From: Asterochloris sp. CNOR1
Lineage: Eukaryota > Chlorophyta > Trebouxiophyceae > Trebouxiales > Trebouxiaceae
NCBI GenBank assembly: GCA_963969365.1
Contig: OZ017753.1
Coordinates: forward strand, 2,046,001 to 2,110,000
Direction: 5' to 3'
Length of the DNA: 64,000 bases
Shown here in pieces: positions 54,001 through 64,000 of this stretch. Below the pieces are notes generated by a model. It did no database searches, was not told the DNA's origin, and worked only from the letters and a program-made list of their open reading frames with translations. The position numbers and the translations under genes were made by a program. How positions within the stretch are numbered: position 1 is the stretch's first letter; every line of letters begins with the position of its first letter.

Positions 54001-57000
54001 CTTCAGCCCTCCCTGGCTGCGCATGGCCTTGATCACGTCAGCTGTGGCAGTGCAGCTCTGCTGCTGCACAGGAGCCGGCAGGCCAGCCAGCAGGCCGGCA
54101 GCAGGGCCCAAGGGCCTCTGCTGCTGGGGCTGCTGCTGCTGCGGGGGATGCTGCACCACGGCCGGCAGCCCATCTGCCATCCGCAGGGGCAGCTCAGGCT
54201 GCTGCTGCTGGGCTGCGGGCAGGGAGTGCGCCTCCAGCGGCTCAGCCCTCGCAGGTGCGGCGGTGACCTTTGCAGGAGGCGGTAGCAGGCCTGGGGGTCC
54301 TCGCAACTGGGGCAGCAAAGCTACCTCAGGCCGTGACGTGCCACTGGCAGACGTTGTGCCTGGAGGCGGAGCGCTGGCAGACTGACCTGTCTCTGCATCT
54401 GCCGCCTGGGCTGGTGCAGCCTCATTCTGTTGACCCCATGTGGGCAATGGTACTTTTTCCCAGTTCTTCAGATAGGAGCTCTCAGCAGTCCCCTGCAAAA
54501 GCGCACAGCACAATAACATAAACCGCTGGCTGTCATTCTACGATATAGCATTTGGCCCGCGTGGAGGGCAGGCTTTGATTCAGTCCTATGGAGATAGGTC
54601 TTTTGGTACACTGCACAACATCACAGAACACATGCTGGCTAGAAGGCTTCCACGTCAGCACATAAGTGCATCATCCAGCAGTAAAGCGGGTGCCGCAAGT
54701 GCAGAACCCATGTATGCAATATGCAATGCATGCATCAGCAGGCCAGCCCAGGGTGAGTGACAGTGCAAAAAGCAGAGGGACCACACACAGGGCACTTCTC
54801 ACTTCTCCGCCCTCCCTGAGTGCTGGCAAGGTGTGCACCAGCAAGCCAGCACAGGCCATGCATTGCAAGAAGCAGAGCAGCAGAGCAGCTGCAAGCGCTC
54901 CCCAGACCTGGGTCAAAGTGTGCATCAGCGGGCCAAAGCAAGCAGAGCTGTGTAGCATATCACTGCCATTCCCCAGAGTTTGGTGCGAGGCTGTGCATCA
55001 GCAGGAAACAGCAAACCAAGCCGCTGTGAGCGCACCTCTTTGCCGTCCCCAGACCTGGGTGAGGGGCGCGCCTCGCTGACCGCAGCCCCATTTGCCTTTA
55101 TTCCCCTCTTAGCATCCCGCGCCGCTCTGATCTTCACCATGATGCTCTGCCACCTCATGTCACCTTTGCCCAGCTGCCTTGTGATGACCTGCATCGGACA
55201 AACAATTGGGCAGGAGCAGCAGCACCAGGGCAGAGTCAGCAGGCAAACGGCGGCAGAAATACAGATGGTGGGAGTCACCCTGTGCAGCAGAAAGCAGCTG
55301 CACCCCAGAAGCAGATGGACCATACCTTAGCGAAGTCGTGTTCACATTGCATGCAATAAGCAGCCTGTGCCACCTCGAGAGACGGCTCTCTGCTCAGCAA
55401 AGGCATGACTGTTGTTGCAGTCAGAGATAGTACATGCAACTATCATGCACCAGGCCGAGATGCACGCGAGGTGCAGGGGCACCCTGCATACTGTGGTTGG
55501 ACTCAGATCTGACCTACACCTCTGTCAAAAGCGCCTGCAGGCATGCTCCACCGCAGTGCAAACCATGAAGAGGGTGACCAGGCTGGGCTCATCTCAGAGT
55601 CACATGCAGAGGTCAGCAGATCTTCAAAGCATCACACCTGTGGCAGCGTCTTTGATAAACCCTACCTTGCACGGGGCCCAGACTGGCATTGCCAGCGCTC
55701 CACACAGGTGAGCTTGCTACAGCAGCTGGAGATGGAACTGTGCCCACTGGCCAAATTAAGGGGTGCTCACCTCAAAATAGGTGTTTAGGCTATCGTCATC
55801 AATGCTGTGGACGCAAGTGAGCCCCTCCAAAACCACGTCCCTGGCATGGGTGACCTTGAACAGCTTCTGCAGGCCAGCAAGGAAACCACTTGGCGGGGGC
55901 AGTCACGCACAACTACCTGCTCACTTGTGCTCGGCATGGACACCCCTGCATGTGTGCCCAGAGCAGGCTGCAGTGTTTGGGAGAGGCAGGCTGCCAAGGT
56001 GCAGGAGGGCTTGCAGCAGACACATATCAGTCACAGATGTGTGTGCCTTGCGGGCGACTTGCCTGTTGCTGGTCAAGCCCCTCCTGGTGTGGTGATAGCA
56101 AACCTCTATAGAGACAGAGATGTCATCATCAAAATCTCAGCCCACCTGCATGCTGCTGGTCAGGTCCTCCATGATGTGCTGCACCCACTCCTTCTCCTCC
56201 TGCTCATCCAAGCGCAGGATGAGCTTCTGCATCGCTTTGCAGGTGCCTTGGCCCTTGTTTGGGTGGTCCTTTGGGCCGCCACCCACACACTGCAGCACAT
56301 ATAGGCTAGGTCATGGGAAGCCAGCAAACCTTGCAGAGTGGTGGAAACATCAAAGAGTGACAACAGCATCTGTGTGTCTGCATGGTGGGCATCCTGTGCA
56401 CCTGAGGCCTCAGGAAAGAGCCAGAAAGAGGAACAGGCAGCTGCTTCACTGGCTTTCCCCTGAGGAGCTCTGCAAGAAAGAGACAAAGCAGTACAAATCA
56501 TGAAGAAGCACTATTGTAGAGGACGCCAGCACAGAGTTGCACTTGTAGATGAAAAGTGTGCACCTGTGCACTCTATGCTACCCTGTAACAAGGGCCTCAT
56601 CAGCATACCTTAGCAGCTCCCGTTGAACGAGTCTGCAGCTGCTCAGGTCAACTGCCCTCGCACAGCGGAGTGCACAGCAAGTGCCCCCTGTCAAGGGCAC
56701 TCATCAACACATCGTGAAAGCTGTTTCTGATGGCTTTGCAGTGATGCACACTAGACCTGCGACTCACAGCCAAATGCACGTTTGCTGCCCTGTGTCAGTG
56801 GCAGTTACCAGCACATCATGGAAGTTCCCGTCAAACGAGTCTGCAGCTGTGCACAGCATCATTTCCACTGCTTCCTTGCTCGGCTTCGAGCCTGGCAGCT
56901 GCTTGATGTCGTACAGCTGCTCCAGCATAAGCCAAGGGGTGGATTTGTCCTTCAGGGGGAGCTGCAGCAGCTTGGAGGACCACCCAGCTATATTGTTGGC

Positions 57001-60000
57001 CAGCTGCACGCAGGCAGGGAGAGGGCTCAAAGGTGCACAATGCTTAGCAAGAAAGCGCCCAATGATGCATCTTGCTGGGCCACCCACATATGCTGCCAAT
57101 CAGCTGCAGTGTGGGCACCACAGCAATCTGTGTGAGCGCCTTTGTCCTTCACGGAGGAGCTGCAGCAGCTTGGTGGACCAAATTGTCTGCAGCGAGAAGG
57201 CAAGCACAGGCGGTGCTCAGTTGGCCGCGCGGAGGAGCAGCCACACCAGGTCACCAATGCACGAGCACACACAGCAACAAGCTGGTTGGCCTACCAAGCA
57301 CAGCAATATCAGGGATGCAACGGCCTCCACTGCAACATGGTGATATTTTGCTCACCGTACACGACGAAGGCAGGGGCATTGAGCCTGCAATGGCCTCAAC
57401 GAGCATCTGCCCCGCAAAGGATGTGGCCCAAGAGGGCAGGGCAGACCCGGTGATGCTGCTCAGGTACTGGTGGCAGATGGCGTGCAGCTGCTGGGCTGCA
57501 TCCTTCACATAGTCTTGCTCTGAGTTGGTCAGAGAGATTTGACTCTGCAGGCAGGCAGGCAGGAAGCATTCAGAAGCCTGCAAGGTCAACCTCTATCAAG
57601 GCTAGTCCTGACTGCACCGGCCCAGACATTTGGCCAGCCGGTGTGTCACTCCTTGCGCTGCTGCGGGCATGCATGCAAGCAGCAGCGAGCAAATGGCAGC
57701 CTGGAGCTGCGCCTCTGCATTCCGTTAGAATGCATGCTGTGACTCTGCAGGCTCTGGAGGTCGGCAGGCAAGAATCTGCAACAGCATATGAGCCTGAGCT
57801 TGTGAGGAGGGAATGGAGCATTCAGTTGCATATATTATGGCCTCCACAACAGGCAGGCAGGCAGCCTATAATGACATGAATGCCTGGGTTTGAATGGCAC
57901 ACAGGCTTCCTGGGAATGCCCCATGCTGATGTCACAGCGCTGGCACAAAACCAGCAGCAGTGGCTGACAGAGTCACTGGCCTTTGGAGAAGGAAGCAGCA
58001 GTTCCTCAGCCTGCTCTGGCTGTGCACCCAACAGCGTCCAGCACACTTGGCTGCGTCAGCTTCTGAAATCTTGATGTGAAGTGCATCCAACATGGCCACT
58101 GCAGCTAACAGCTGCTTGGGGATGGTGCAACATACCAGACAGTCCACCAGCTTCAGCATGAAGTGGAGCCCCTTTGTATCGTTTGCCAAGTCCATGACAT
58201 GGGTCACTGAGACTTTGCCGAGGGTCACGACCTCCTGAGGGGTGAGCCACTGCAGCAGCTTCTGCATGACGAAAGCCCCCGCGGTGTGCTTGATGGACTC
58301 AGGCACAGTCTTGAGCACCTCCTGGAACATCCTGCCTGCAGGCGCCCGACAGCTGTACTCACTCTGTACAGCGGCCCCAAGTGACGGTGCCCTCAGCTAG
58401 CGCCCTGCTGCTAGACTCATGCAGGGGGTGCAGGCAGGCATGCCCTTCCATAAATGCCACTGGTGAGGCTATGCTAACGATACGACCATTGTCTGACTGC
58501 TTGTGCATTACAGATACAATGACCAGCAGAACTCACAGTTTCAGAGGTCCATCGTCAAACAAGCACCGCATGGAGCTTTCAGCACCCTCACCAGAGCAGC
58601 CCTGGGCCAGTGAGTAGAGCATGCTACACCTGGAAGCTGCAGAAAGCTGCCTACCAAATGGGTCTGTATCTGGGTTCAGGAAGTACTGCACAGCATCGTC
58701 CGCCTTGCGCCCCTGCTTCTCAAAGGACTGCACACAGCAGCAGACAAGAGGTTAACGTGTGCTAGCGTTGTGATTGAGCTTGGGCTTCACGCAACTTTGT
58801 TGGAAACCTGTGCAGAGCATGCTCAGCTGCCCTCCTCTGAACATGCAAGCAGGCCTGGGCTGCAGGCACAAGAAACAGCAGCTGCATGTGGGCACATGAG
58901 GCCTGCAATAGGGCAGTCAGACCATGCAGCCGTTGCGCTACAAAGGCTCCATGGTCTTGGGAAAGCCACAGAGCACAGCTTCTGAAACACTGGCAATCTG
59001 ATATGCTGCATGCACCTATGCAGCATGTCAGCCCATCAACAGGAAAAGCTGTACCAGCTGCAGGACTCCCTGCCAGTGAAGCCATTCCTCATATTGTTAA
59101 ATTTGTCTAGTCCAGCCATGAACTGCAACTAGGTGTAGCCAAGGCAATCCCCGCCAAACTCCAGCTGAACATTCTGATGCCCTGCTGCCAGTTTCAAGAC
59201 CCATCCTGAGACCCACCTGGGGAGTGCATGACCCTGGCTGCCTTGCGCAGCTAGCATGCATAAGGTCAATACACAGCTGTCCCGCCCTCAAGATTGGGCC
59301 AAGCACTCTGGGGCGGGCTGGTGTGCACACTGGCCAAGCCCACAGACCACACAAACCCTGTGGCGGCCATGCACAGCTGCCGCACCCTTAAACTTCATGC
59401 CTGCTCAGCCATCATAGACACTCTCAGCTCGCCTGGAAGTCCATGACTCTGGCCACCTTGCGCAGCTTGAAACAGGCTTCCATCAGGTCCTGGATGCTGT
59501 AATTGCCAAAGTAATGGGTGACCAACTCCGGCACCTTGCCCGACTCAATCAGGATGTCCACCACCCGAGTCAGCTTCTGGTAGCTCTTCCTCTGGAGGGC
59601 GTTGATGGCCTGCTCCCTTGTGCCTGCAGGCTTAGGACTGGCACATGTACATGTTGGCTGTGTGTGGCCACTGCAATTTTGCATGCAGAGGGCGCAGATG
59701 GGTCTGCTCCCTGATGCCTGCATCTACAAGTTGACTGCTGCGGCGACCCATTCATTGCCTGTGTGCTGCCACCCCAGCATGGCAGAGGCATGCAGACAAG
59801 AAAATATTGGACGGGCTTTCCTGTGCCTACAGACCTGACGCAGGCATGCTGCCATGTTTACTGGCAGGATGTGGGCTTGAAACTGCAGATTAGCATCTCC
59901 ACATTCCTCTGCGTTCCTCGAGCCGTACTGATATGCAGCAGGAAGGCACAGGTAGCATGTGGGGTCGCTGTTTGTGATGTGGGCCATGGTCTGCAGGTTG

Positions 60001-61467
60001 TTGATGTTCTGGCACCGATGCCGGCAATATATCTGTGGCAGACACATGCTGCCCAGTTGTCAGAGCTATGGGCTCATAGCATGATGCCTGACACTGACAA
60101 GAGTGCAGCTGCGATAGGCTGCTGGCTTGCCTGTCACAATGCGATCATCCCGATAAGTCGTAATGGGCACGCCTGCAGCCTGGAAGGCGCCATCCAGGGC
60201 TGGGTGCAGCTTCTGGGTGCACCAGGTGTAGACGTCCTCCGCAGTGGCGGCCATGTAGTTCTGCAGCAAGAAGCTGGCCTGAAAATGGCAGCAGGATGTA
60301 TAGCATGTGTTTTTCCCAACAGCTGCCGGCAGCAGCAGCGAATGACGCCGCCAGCGCTGGCATCCAGTGCAATCCAAGTAATTCCCTTCTGATATCATGC
60401 TCCATCAGCTGCAACCAGGAGGCATCAAACACCCACTACAGCTGTGCTGCGATGCTGTGGAGAGGACACTGCGTGCTGACAGCAGAGGTGCCTCAGTTTG
60501 CAGCTGAGCACCTGATCCTTACGCACAGCATCCGGCTTCTTTGCCTTGCACTCTCTGCACGTTGCCCTGTTGGGCTTGTTATCAAATCTGCATCTAGGGC
60601 AGGTCCAGTCGTCCGCGCCGCGGTGGTCAGGCGGTGCATGTGCTCTGAGAGCCTGCAGCACAGATAGAGAGGCTGATGCATTGCTCAAATTGAACTGGGA
60701 TTGTATACAGCTCAAAGCACAAGCAGGAGCTGATGTTGGCGGAGCAGCACGGTAACACTGACAGAAATATGAATTGGAGTGGCCATAAGATGGCCTCCAC
60801 ATGCAACAGACACACACCGGATCCTGGCGCTGCATAGGTGCAATGTCTCTCAGCGCTGAGAGCCTTGCTGATCTGTTGGCCTCTCGCAGCTCATCATTGG
60901 CATGGGACCTGCAGGTGCGAGGAGTTACAACACAAATACTCTGCACAGAGCCAGCCAGAAGCAGCCCTCCAGTGAGCTAGAGGCAGCAGATGCATGGTCT
61001 GCGCTGTTTGTGTTGTGCATGAGGCAGCAGGTGGCCAGATGAAACTGTGAGAGCGGGCACACCATCATGTACAGCGTCAGACGAAGGCAACCCTGCTGTG
61101 CTTGAGGCAGCAATGCACAGGCCAGCTGCAGAGGTGCTGCTCACGGATCCATGGGCTCGTAGCCGCCAACGAGGGCTCGGCACCATGGGCACCTGACTCC
61201 TGAGGAGGCCTGCAGAGACACAGAGTCCGCTGGGTGTATGCTTGGACTGTATAAGGCAGCTCAGGCAACACTCACTTGCCCCACAGCACTCCTGCGCAGG
61301 CTGTTGACACAGTTGCTGCAGGTTTGGTGCTTGCAAGGCTGCAGGTAGATAGACACGGCCGCATTCATACACAGCGTGCACATCTCCTGCCCAGGCCCAA
61401 TGTGGACAGCAGGCGCATCATTGGACTCCTGGGCCCCAGGCATGCCCCAGGCACTGGGGGGTGCCAT
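51055..61467 (-). CDS. RING finger + RanBP2 zinc finger + pumilio-like repeats + Gln/Pro-rich protein
   Basis: ATG at 61467. Exons on the minus strand: 61467-61276, 61209-61145, 60908-60818, 60652-60512, 60278-~60131, ~60034-59910, 59623-59457, 58727-58537, 58331-58047, ~57530-57350, ~57003-56815, ~56285-56146, ~55880-55772, ~55197-55035, ~54511-53931, ~53640-52740, ~52532-51955, 51441-51055. RING: CTLC, CKHQTCSNC and CPWC (residues ~36-77). RanBP2 finger: DDWTCPRC...NKPNRATCREC in exon 4. Then come divergent helical repeats with pumilio phrasing, such as VPELVTHYFGNYSIQDLMEA, AGAFVMQKLLQWLTPQE and DLANDTKGLHFMLKLVD. The C-terminal third is Gln/Pro/Gly-rich with Q6-Q7 runs, closing with a last Cys cluster (WTCHFC...ACKTC). 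A RING with RNA-binding modules suggests an RNA-targeted E3 ligase (inference). The exon before 54511 joins in phase 0, supporting one gene, but a second gene starting there cannot be excluded. Exons marked ~ were not all phase-checked. Confidence 0.65.
52085..52270 (-). repeat. CAG/CTG runs encoding polyglutamine and polyalanine
   Basis: Uninterrupted CTG/TGC tracts (longest 52241-52265) lie inside the Gln-rich exon and encode short Q and A runs on the minus strand. Such coding trinucleotide tracts often vary in length. Confidence 0.8.
53793..53990 (-). repeat. Tandem copy of an exon end in the Gln-rich part
   Basis: CAGCCTGCTGCTCCTTGGACA occurs at 53800-53820 and 53940-53960, each within a longer similar block (53793-53850; 53930-53990). 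The second is the real exon end (KEQQAALLAG on the minus strand); the first is a decayed copy in the following intron. Confidence 0.8.
54715..55067 (-). repeat. Array of about five decayed copies of an exon end
   Basis: The exon end near 55035-55067 (CCGTCCCCAGACCTGGGTGA on +) is followed, going down the gene, by relatives near 54967-55020, 54897-54950, 54810-54860 and 54715-54765. All share GTGCATCAGC(A/G)GG.CA/GCACCAGCAAG.CA and an AGCA.AGC tail, with ~70-100 bp spacing. Confidence 0.7.
56600..56865 (-). repeat. Three copies of an exon-end region (pumilio-like part)
   Basis: The exon end (CACATCATGGAAGTTCCCGTCAAACGAGTCTGCAGCTG on +, 56812-56850) has relatives at 56700-56755 (ACACATCGTGAAAGCTG...) and 56610-56650 (CCCGTTGAACGAGTCTGCAGCTG). 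Spacing is ~105 and ~95 bp. Confidence 0.8.
56942..57196 (-). repeat. Duplicated exon segment, ~190 bp apart
   Basis: TTTGTCCTTCA.GG.GGAGCTGCAGCAGCTTGG.GGACCA occurs in the exon (56942-57002) and again at 57135-57196 in the preceding intron. The upstream copy could encode a similar peptide for ~15 residues and is a candidate alternative exon. Confidence 0.8.
59215..59490 (-). repeat. Decayed copy of the pumilio-like exon end
   Basis: The exon end and its donor side (GTCCATGACTCTGGCCACCTTGCGCAGCTTG on +, 59438-59470) recur at 59219-59255 as GTGCATGACCCTGGCTGCCTTGCGCAGCTAG. Confidence 0.8.
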
Positions 61468-61780
61468 TGTGAACCTCCTTCAGTCTGATCTAGACAAGGA
61501 GCATTGCTGTTTTGCAAGATGGAGACTTATGCTATGCAACCGCGATCAATGGGTCGGCCTCTGGCTGGAGCACAGGCAGTGGCTGCTGCTCTATCAGCAG
61601 CAGCCTTTGCGAGCCCTTCACTCACAGTCCTTTGGGTGGAAAAAGCACTCGCAAATAAATACAATAGACTTGCTTGACCTGCACCTGCAAATCAGCCTAT
61701 CCCTGGCCTGATCTGTGCATTCTTTGGTAGCCTTGAATACTAATACTGAGATCCAACAGGTCGGCCCCACTTGCATTGCC
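61468..61780. promoter_or_regulatory. 313-bp divergent promoter region (RING-PUF and PDI genes)
   Basis: The start codons at 61467 (-) and 61781 (+) point away from each other, so both promoters and 5' UTRs must fit here. An AT-rich stretch (AAATAAATACAATAGA near 61655) is the only TATA-like candidate. It could serve either direction. Confidence 0.55.
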
Positions 61781-63731
61781 ATGGCACTGAGCAGACTGCT
61801 CTTGGGGGTGGTGCTGCTGTCAGCAGCTCACTTTGTGACAGCTGATGATCCAGAGGCAAGCCTGGAGGGCGTCATTGATCTGAGTAGGCCCATGCATTTG
61901 GTCATGCGCCTTACTCTATTGCTGTTGTCCCTGCATAGTCTGTGACCAGTGCTATATCTGCAGCCCCCAAGAACTTTGACAGCATTGTGGACGGCAGCAA
62001 GCATGTGCTGGTGGAGTTTTATGCGCCGGTATGGATCTCAGGCAGCTTATCTGCCTATAACAGTGCTTCCCAGCTGGCAGCTACACATGCAGACATGTGC
62101 CTCAATGTCTTGCCTGCAGTGGTGCGGCCACTGCAAGCACCTAGTACCCGTGCTGTCCTCCCTTGGCAAGAGCATCCAAGGCGATCCCAAGTTAAAGAAT
62201 CGCGTGGCCATCACAAAGGTAGGTTGCCTTTCTCCAGCATGACCTCTGAGGCTGACCTTGCTAGGCAGACAAGGCCATGTCATGAGCCACTGGGCTTCCC
62301 ATCAGCTCTGCTCAGCCAGCAGCTGGCAGCACCAGCACCAGCACTGTGCACAATCACCTGGGGGTGCAGCGCTCCAGCTGGCTGCTGAGCAGCTTGCTGC
62401 AGCCCCCAGCAGACATGAACAGCATCCACATTGGTGGCCTTGGTAGCTGCACTGAGCTGTTCTGCATATCTCATTTTGCAAAGCATCTGGCCATACAGGT
62501 CAATGCCGATGAGCACCGTGACCTGGGCGGGCGCTTTGGTGTGTCAGGCTTCCCCACTTTGAAATGGTTTGGCCGCGGCAAGCCCACTGATGCACCAGAG
62601 GAGTGAGTTGCTCCACGGTACACCTCTTGATGTTTGCTCATTGCTGCCAAGCGCACAGGTGCCACGAAGCAGGTGTCTGTGATGCCTGCTGGAGCTGCCA
62701 AGCGCAAGTGGCTATGACAAGTGCGTGCTGTCTCATCAATGTGGGTTGCGCCCCACAGCTGTGCCTGGGGGAGCACCCTGGCTGTGTGGGGTGCCTGCTT
62801 TGTTGGTCTGGCCCGCTTTGCTAGTGGCAGGCGCCTCATGGCCAAGCGCTGGCTGTGCTGAGCCCCTGTGCTTCTGCCCTGCAGCTATGCCAGTGGCAGG
62901 ACCCTGGACGCCTTTTCATCTTGGATCACGCAGAAGCTGGACTCTGACACAACGTTTGCTCGTGTAGAGTCACTGGACTCCCTTGTCCGTGATTACCTTG
63001 GCGCAGGTATGGCATTCGTGCGGCCATGTCAAGTCTTCCCTTGGCATTGAACTTGCTGCTTCTGAAGCAATTAGATCAACTGCCTGGTCAACCGCCCTTC
63101 TGCAGCAAGCTGCGTGTGGGAATAGCAGTTAAGTGACACTCACCGCTGTGCCAGTCCTATCAGATACATATGCTGCTATGTGCTCCCTCCCACGCTGCAT
63201 TTCAAGCTGCAACCAGCATGCATGTTCTAGTGTTCTCAGTGTTGAGCTAGCCAGTCCACCAATCTGCAGGCTGCAGGCTCAGATGTCGGTGTGCTAGCGA
63301 CACCTGTGCTGCTTCTACAGGCTCAGACGTTGCTTCCTCAGCTGCCACCAAGCTGGAGGAGGCTGCCAGCGCGCTTACTGGAGAGGCCAAGGGCTACGGC
63401 GAGCTCTATGTCAAGGTCCTCAAGCGCGGGCTGGAGAAGGTGGGTGGGAGGGCTCTGCAGGTCTCAATGACAAGTCTACTGGCAGCTCAAGCGTGTGCTT
63501 CCAAGAAAGGCCTGGCATACAGCCGCCTTACCTGCAGCGCCCGCCAGTCTGGCTCTGTGCCTGAAAGCTGGGCTCATTGTGCAGGGCAAGGACTACTACC
63601 ACACAGAGGCTGAAAGGCTTGAGCGCCTGGTCAGTGGCGGCAAGGCCAGCCCCTCCAAGATGAATGAGATCCTTTCCAAGCTCAGTGTGCTCAGCGCCTT
63701 CAAGAGTGACGATACCTCTGCTGAAGAGTAG
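61781..63731 (+). CDS. PDI-like: Protein disulfide isomerase with one thioredoxin domain and an ERp29-like tail
   Basis: Seven exons in phase: 61781-61883, 61964-62028, 62120-62218, 62499-62602, 62885-63006, 63321-63439, 63585-63731; 759 nt, 252 residues. The N-terminus (MALSRLLLGVVLLSAAHFVT) is a good ER signal peptide. It is followed by GVIDLTPKNFDSIVDGSKHV and the active site WCGHC (residues ~56-60), whose Trp begins exon 3. The thioredoxin fold closes with RFGVSGFPTLKWF (cis-Pro) and YASGRTLDAFSSWI. The C-terminal ~95 residues are the helical ERp29/D domain typical of plant PDIL2-1 and Dictyostelium PDI. Those proteins carry two thioredoxin domains; here there is one. No KDEL/HDEL is present: the protein ends DDTSAEE, so retention must work another way or be partial. 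Role: disulfide formation and isomerisation in the ER (inference from CGHC). Confidence 0.9.
62815..62912 (+). repeat. Decayed copy of a PDI exon start
   Basis: The exon start (GCTATGCCAGTGGCAGGACCCTGGACGCC, 62884-62912) is preceded, ~70 bp upstream, by TTTGCTAGTGGCAGGCGCCTCATGGCC (62816-62842). Confidence 0.7.
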
Positions 63732-64000
63732 ACTATCTGCCATCGCTGCAGTTGCTCATGGCCCAATTTGTTTCCGACTTGATTTGCTCTGTGTATTGCA
63801 TTTCCTCAGCACCTGGAAACTTCCTCTGCTGGCTACGATGCTGTCGGGGCTGAGCACAGGGAAAGATTGTCATGGTGCCCTCGTCCATGCTGCGGCCCAC
63901 TGCCTGTGATTGAGAATGCTGAAACACAGATGTTCGGGCACCGTCAGGCATAATGACCAACACGGCAGTGGGCTTGACAGGCGACGGCGCATAGATTGCG
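63732..64000. other. 3' flank of the PDI gene
   Basis: No further gene is visible up to the window edge. It probably contains the 3' UTR of the PDI transcript. No clear polyadenylation signal was picked out. Confidence 0.4.

Noticed and set aside
58637-58654. Intron inside the pumilio-like exon (GT at 58654, AG at 58637)
   Set aside because: It would be 18 nt, too short to splice, and the frame reads through it with sensible residues.
2104-62912. Introner elements or MITEs as the source of intron repeats
   Set aside because: Copies match the neighbouring exon edge of the same gene and not a shared dispersed sequence. I saw no terminal inverted repeats or target-site duplications.

Overview
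This window is eukaryotic nuclear DNA. The genes are intron-dense, with mostly 20-200 nt exons, clear GT-AG boundaries, pyrimidine/CTGCAG-type acceptors and moderately GC-rich, CAG/CTG-rich composition. The gene set (plant-type pfkB kinase, acetyl-CoA synthetase, ERp29-tailed PDI, ATRX-like remodeler) and the intron style suggest a green alga, most likely a trebouxiophyte. That is inference; I cannot name the genus. I see no rRNA, tRNA, CRISPR array or intact transposon.

Layout. (1) 473-20822 (+): a very large ATRX/ARIP4-type SNF2 remodeler; I could build 32 exons that stay in one frame (2,510 codons before the stop). (2) about 22349-31952 (+): a TARBP1/Trm3-like HEAT-repeat protein with a C-terminal SpoU 2'-O-methyltransferase domain. 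(3) 35023-32066 (-): a ribokinase/pfkB-family sugar kinase, N-terminus unresolved. (4) 35932-40856 (+): an armadillo-repeat protein with a disordered N-terminus. (5) 42886-41026 (-): a 211-residue RS-domain protein with two RanBP2-type zinc fingers and a Gly-rich linker. (6) 43880-50705 (+): acetyl-CoA synthetase, first exon unresolved. (7) 61467-51055 (-): a RING + RanBP2 zinc finger + pumilio-like repeat + Gln/Pro-rich protein. (8) 61781-63731 (+): a one-thioredoxin-domain PDI with an ERp29-like tail. Three gene pairs are convergent (113-349 bp between stop codons) and three are divergent. The products fall into chromatin, RNA and ER/metabolic housekeeping; I see no single pathway.

The most unusual feature is the introns. 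Again and again an intron (or the flank of an exon) holds one to five degenerate tandem copies, about 30-140 bp apart, of the neighbouring exon-intron junction. Examples are the copies after motif Ia of the remodeler (8915-9465), the near-perfect 96-bp duplication in the TARBP1-like gene (24138-24329), the duplicated exon start in the pfkB gene (33606-33801), and the arrays in the acetyl-CoA synthetase (43590-45420) and RING-PUF genes (54715-55067). The copies range from nearly identical to barely recognisable, so the process looks continuous. In the best-preserved case the current intron uses the donor of one copy and the acceptor of the next. This looks like a local-duplication mode of intron growth and junction shuffling. 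Several introns also use GC instead of GT as donor, and two micro-exons (23 and 24 nt) are present.
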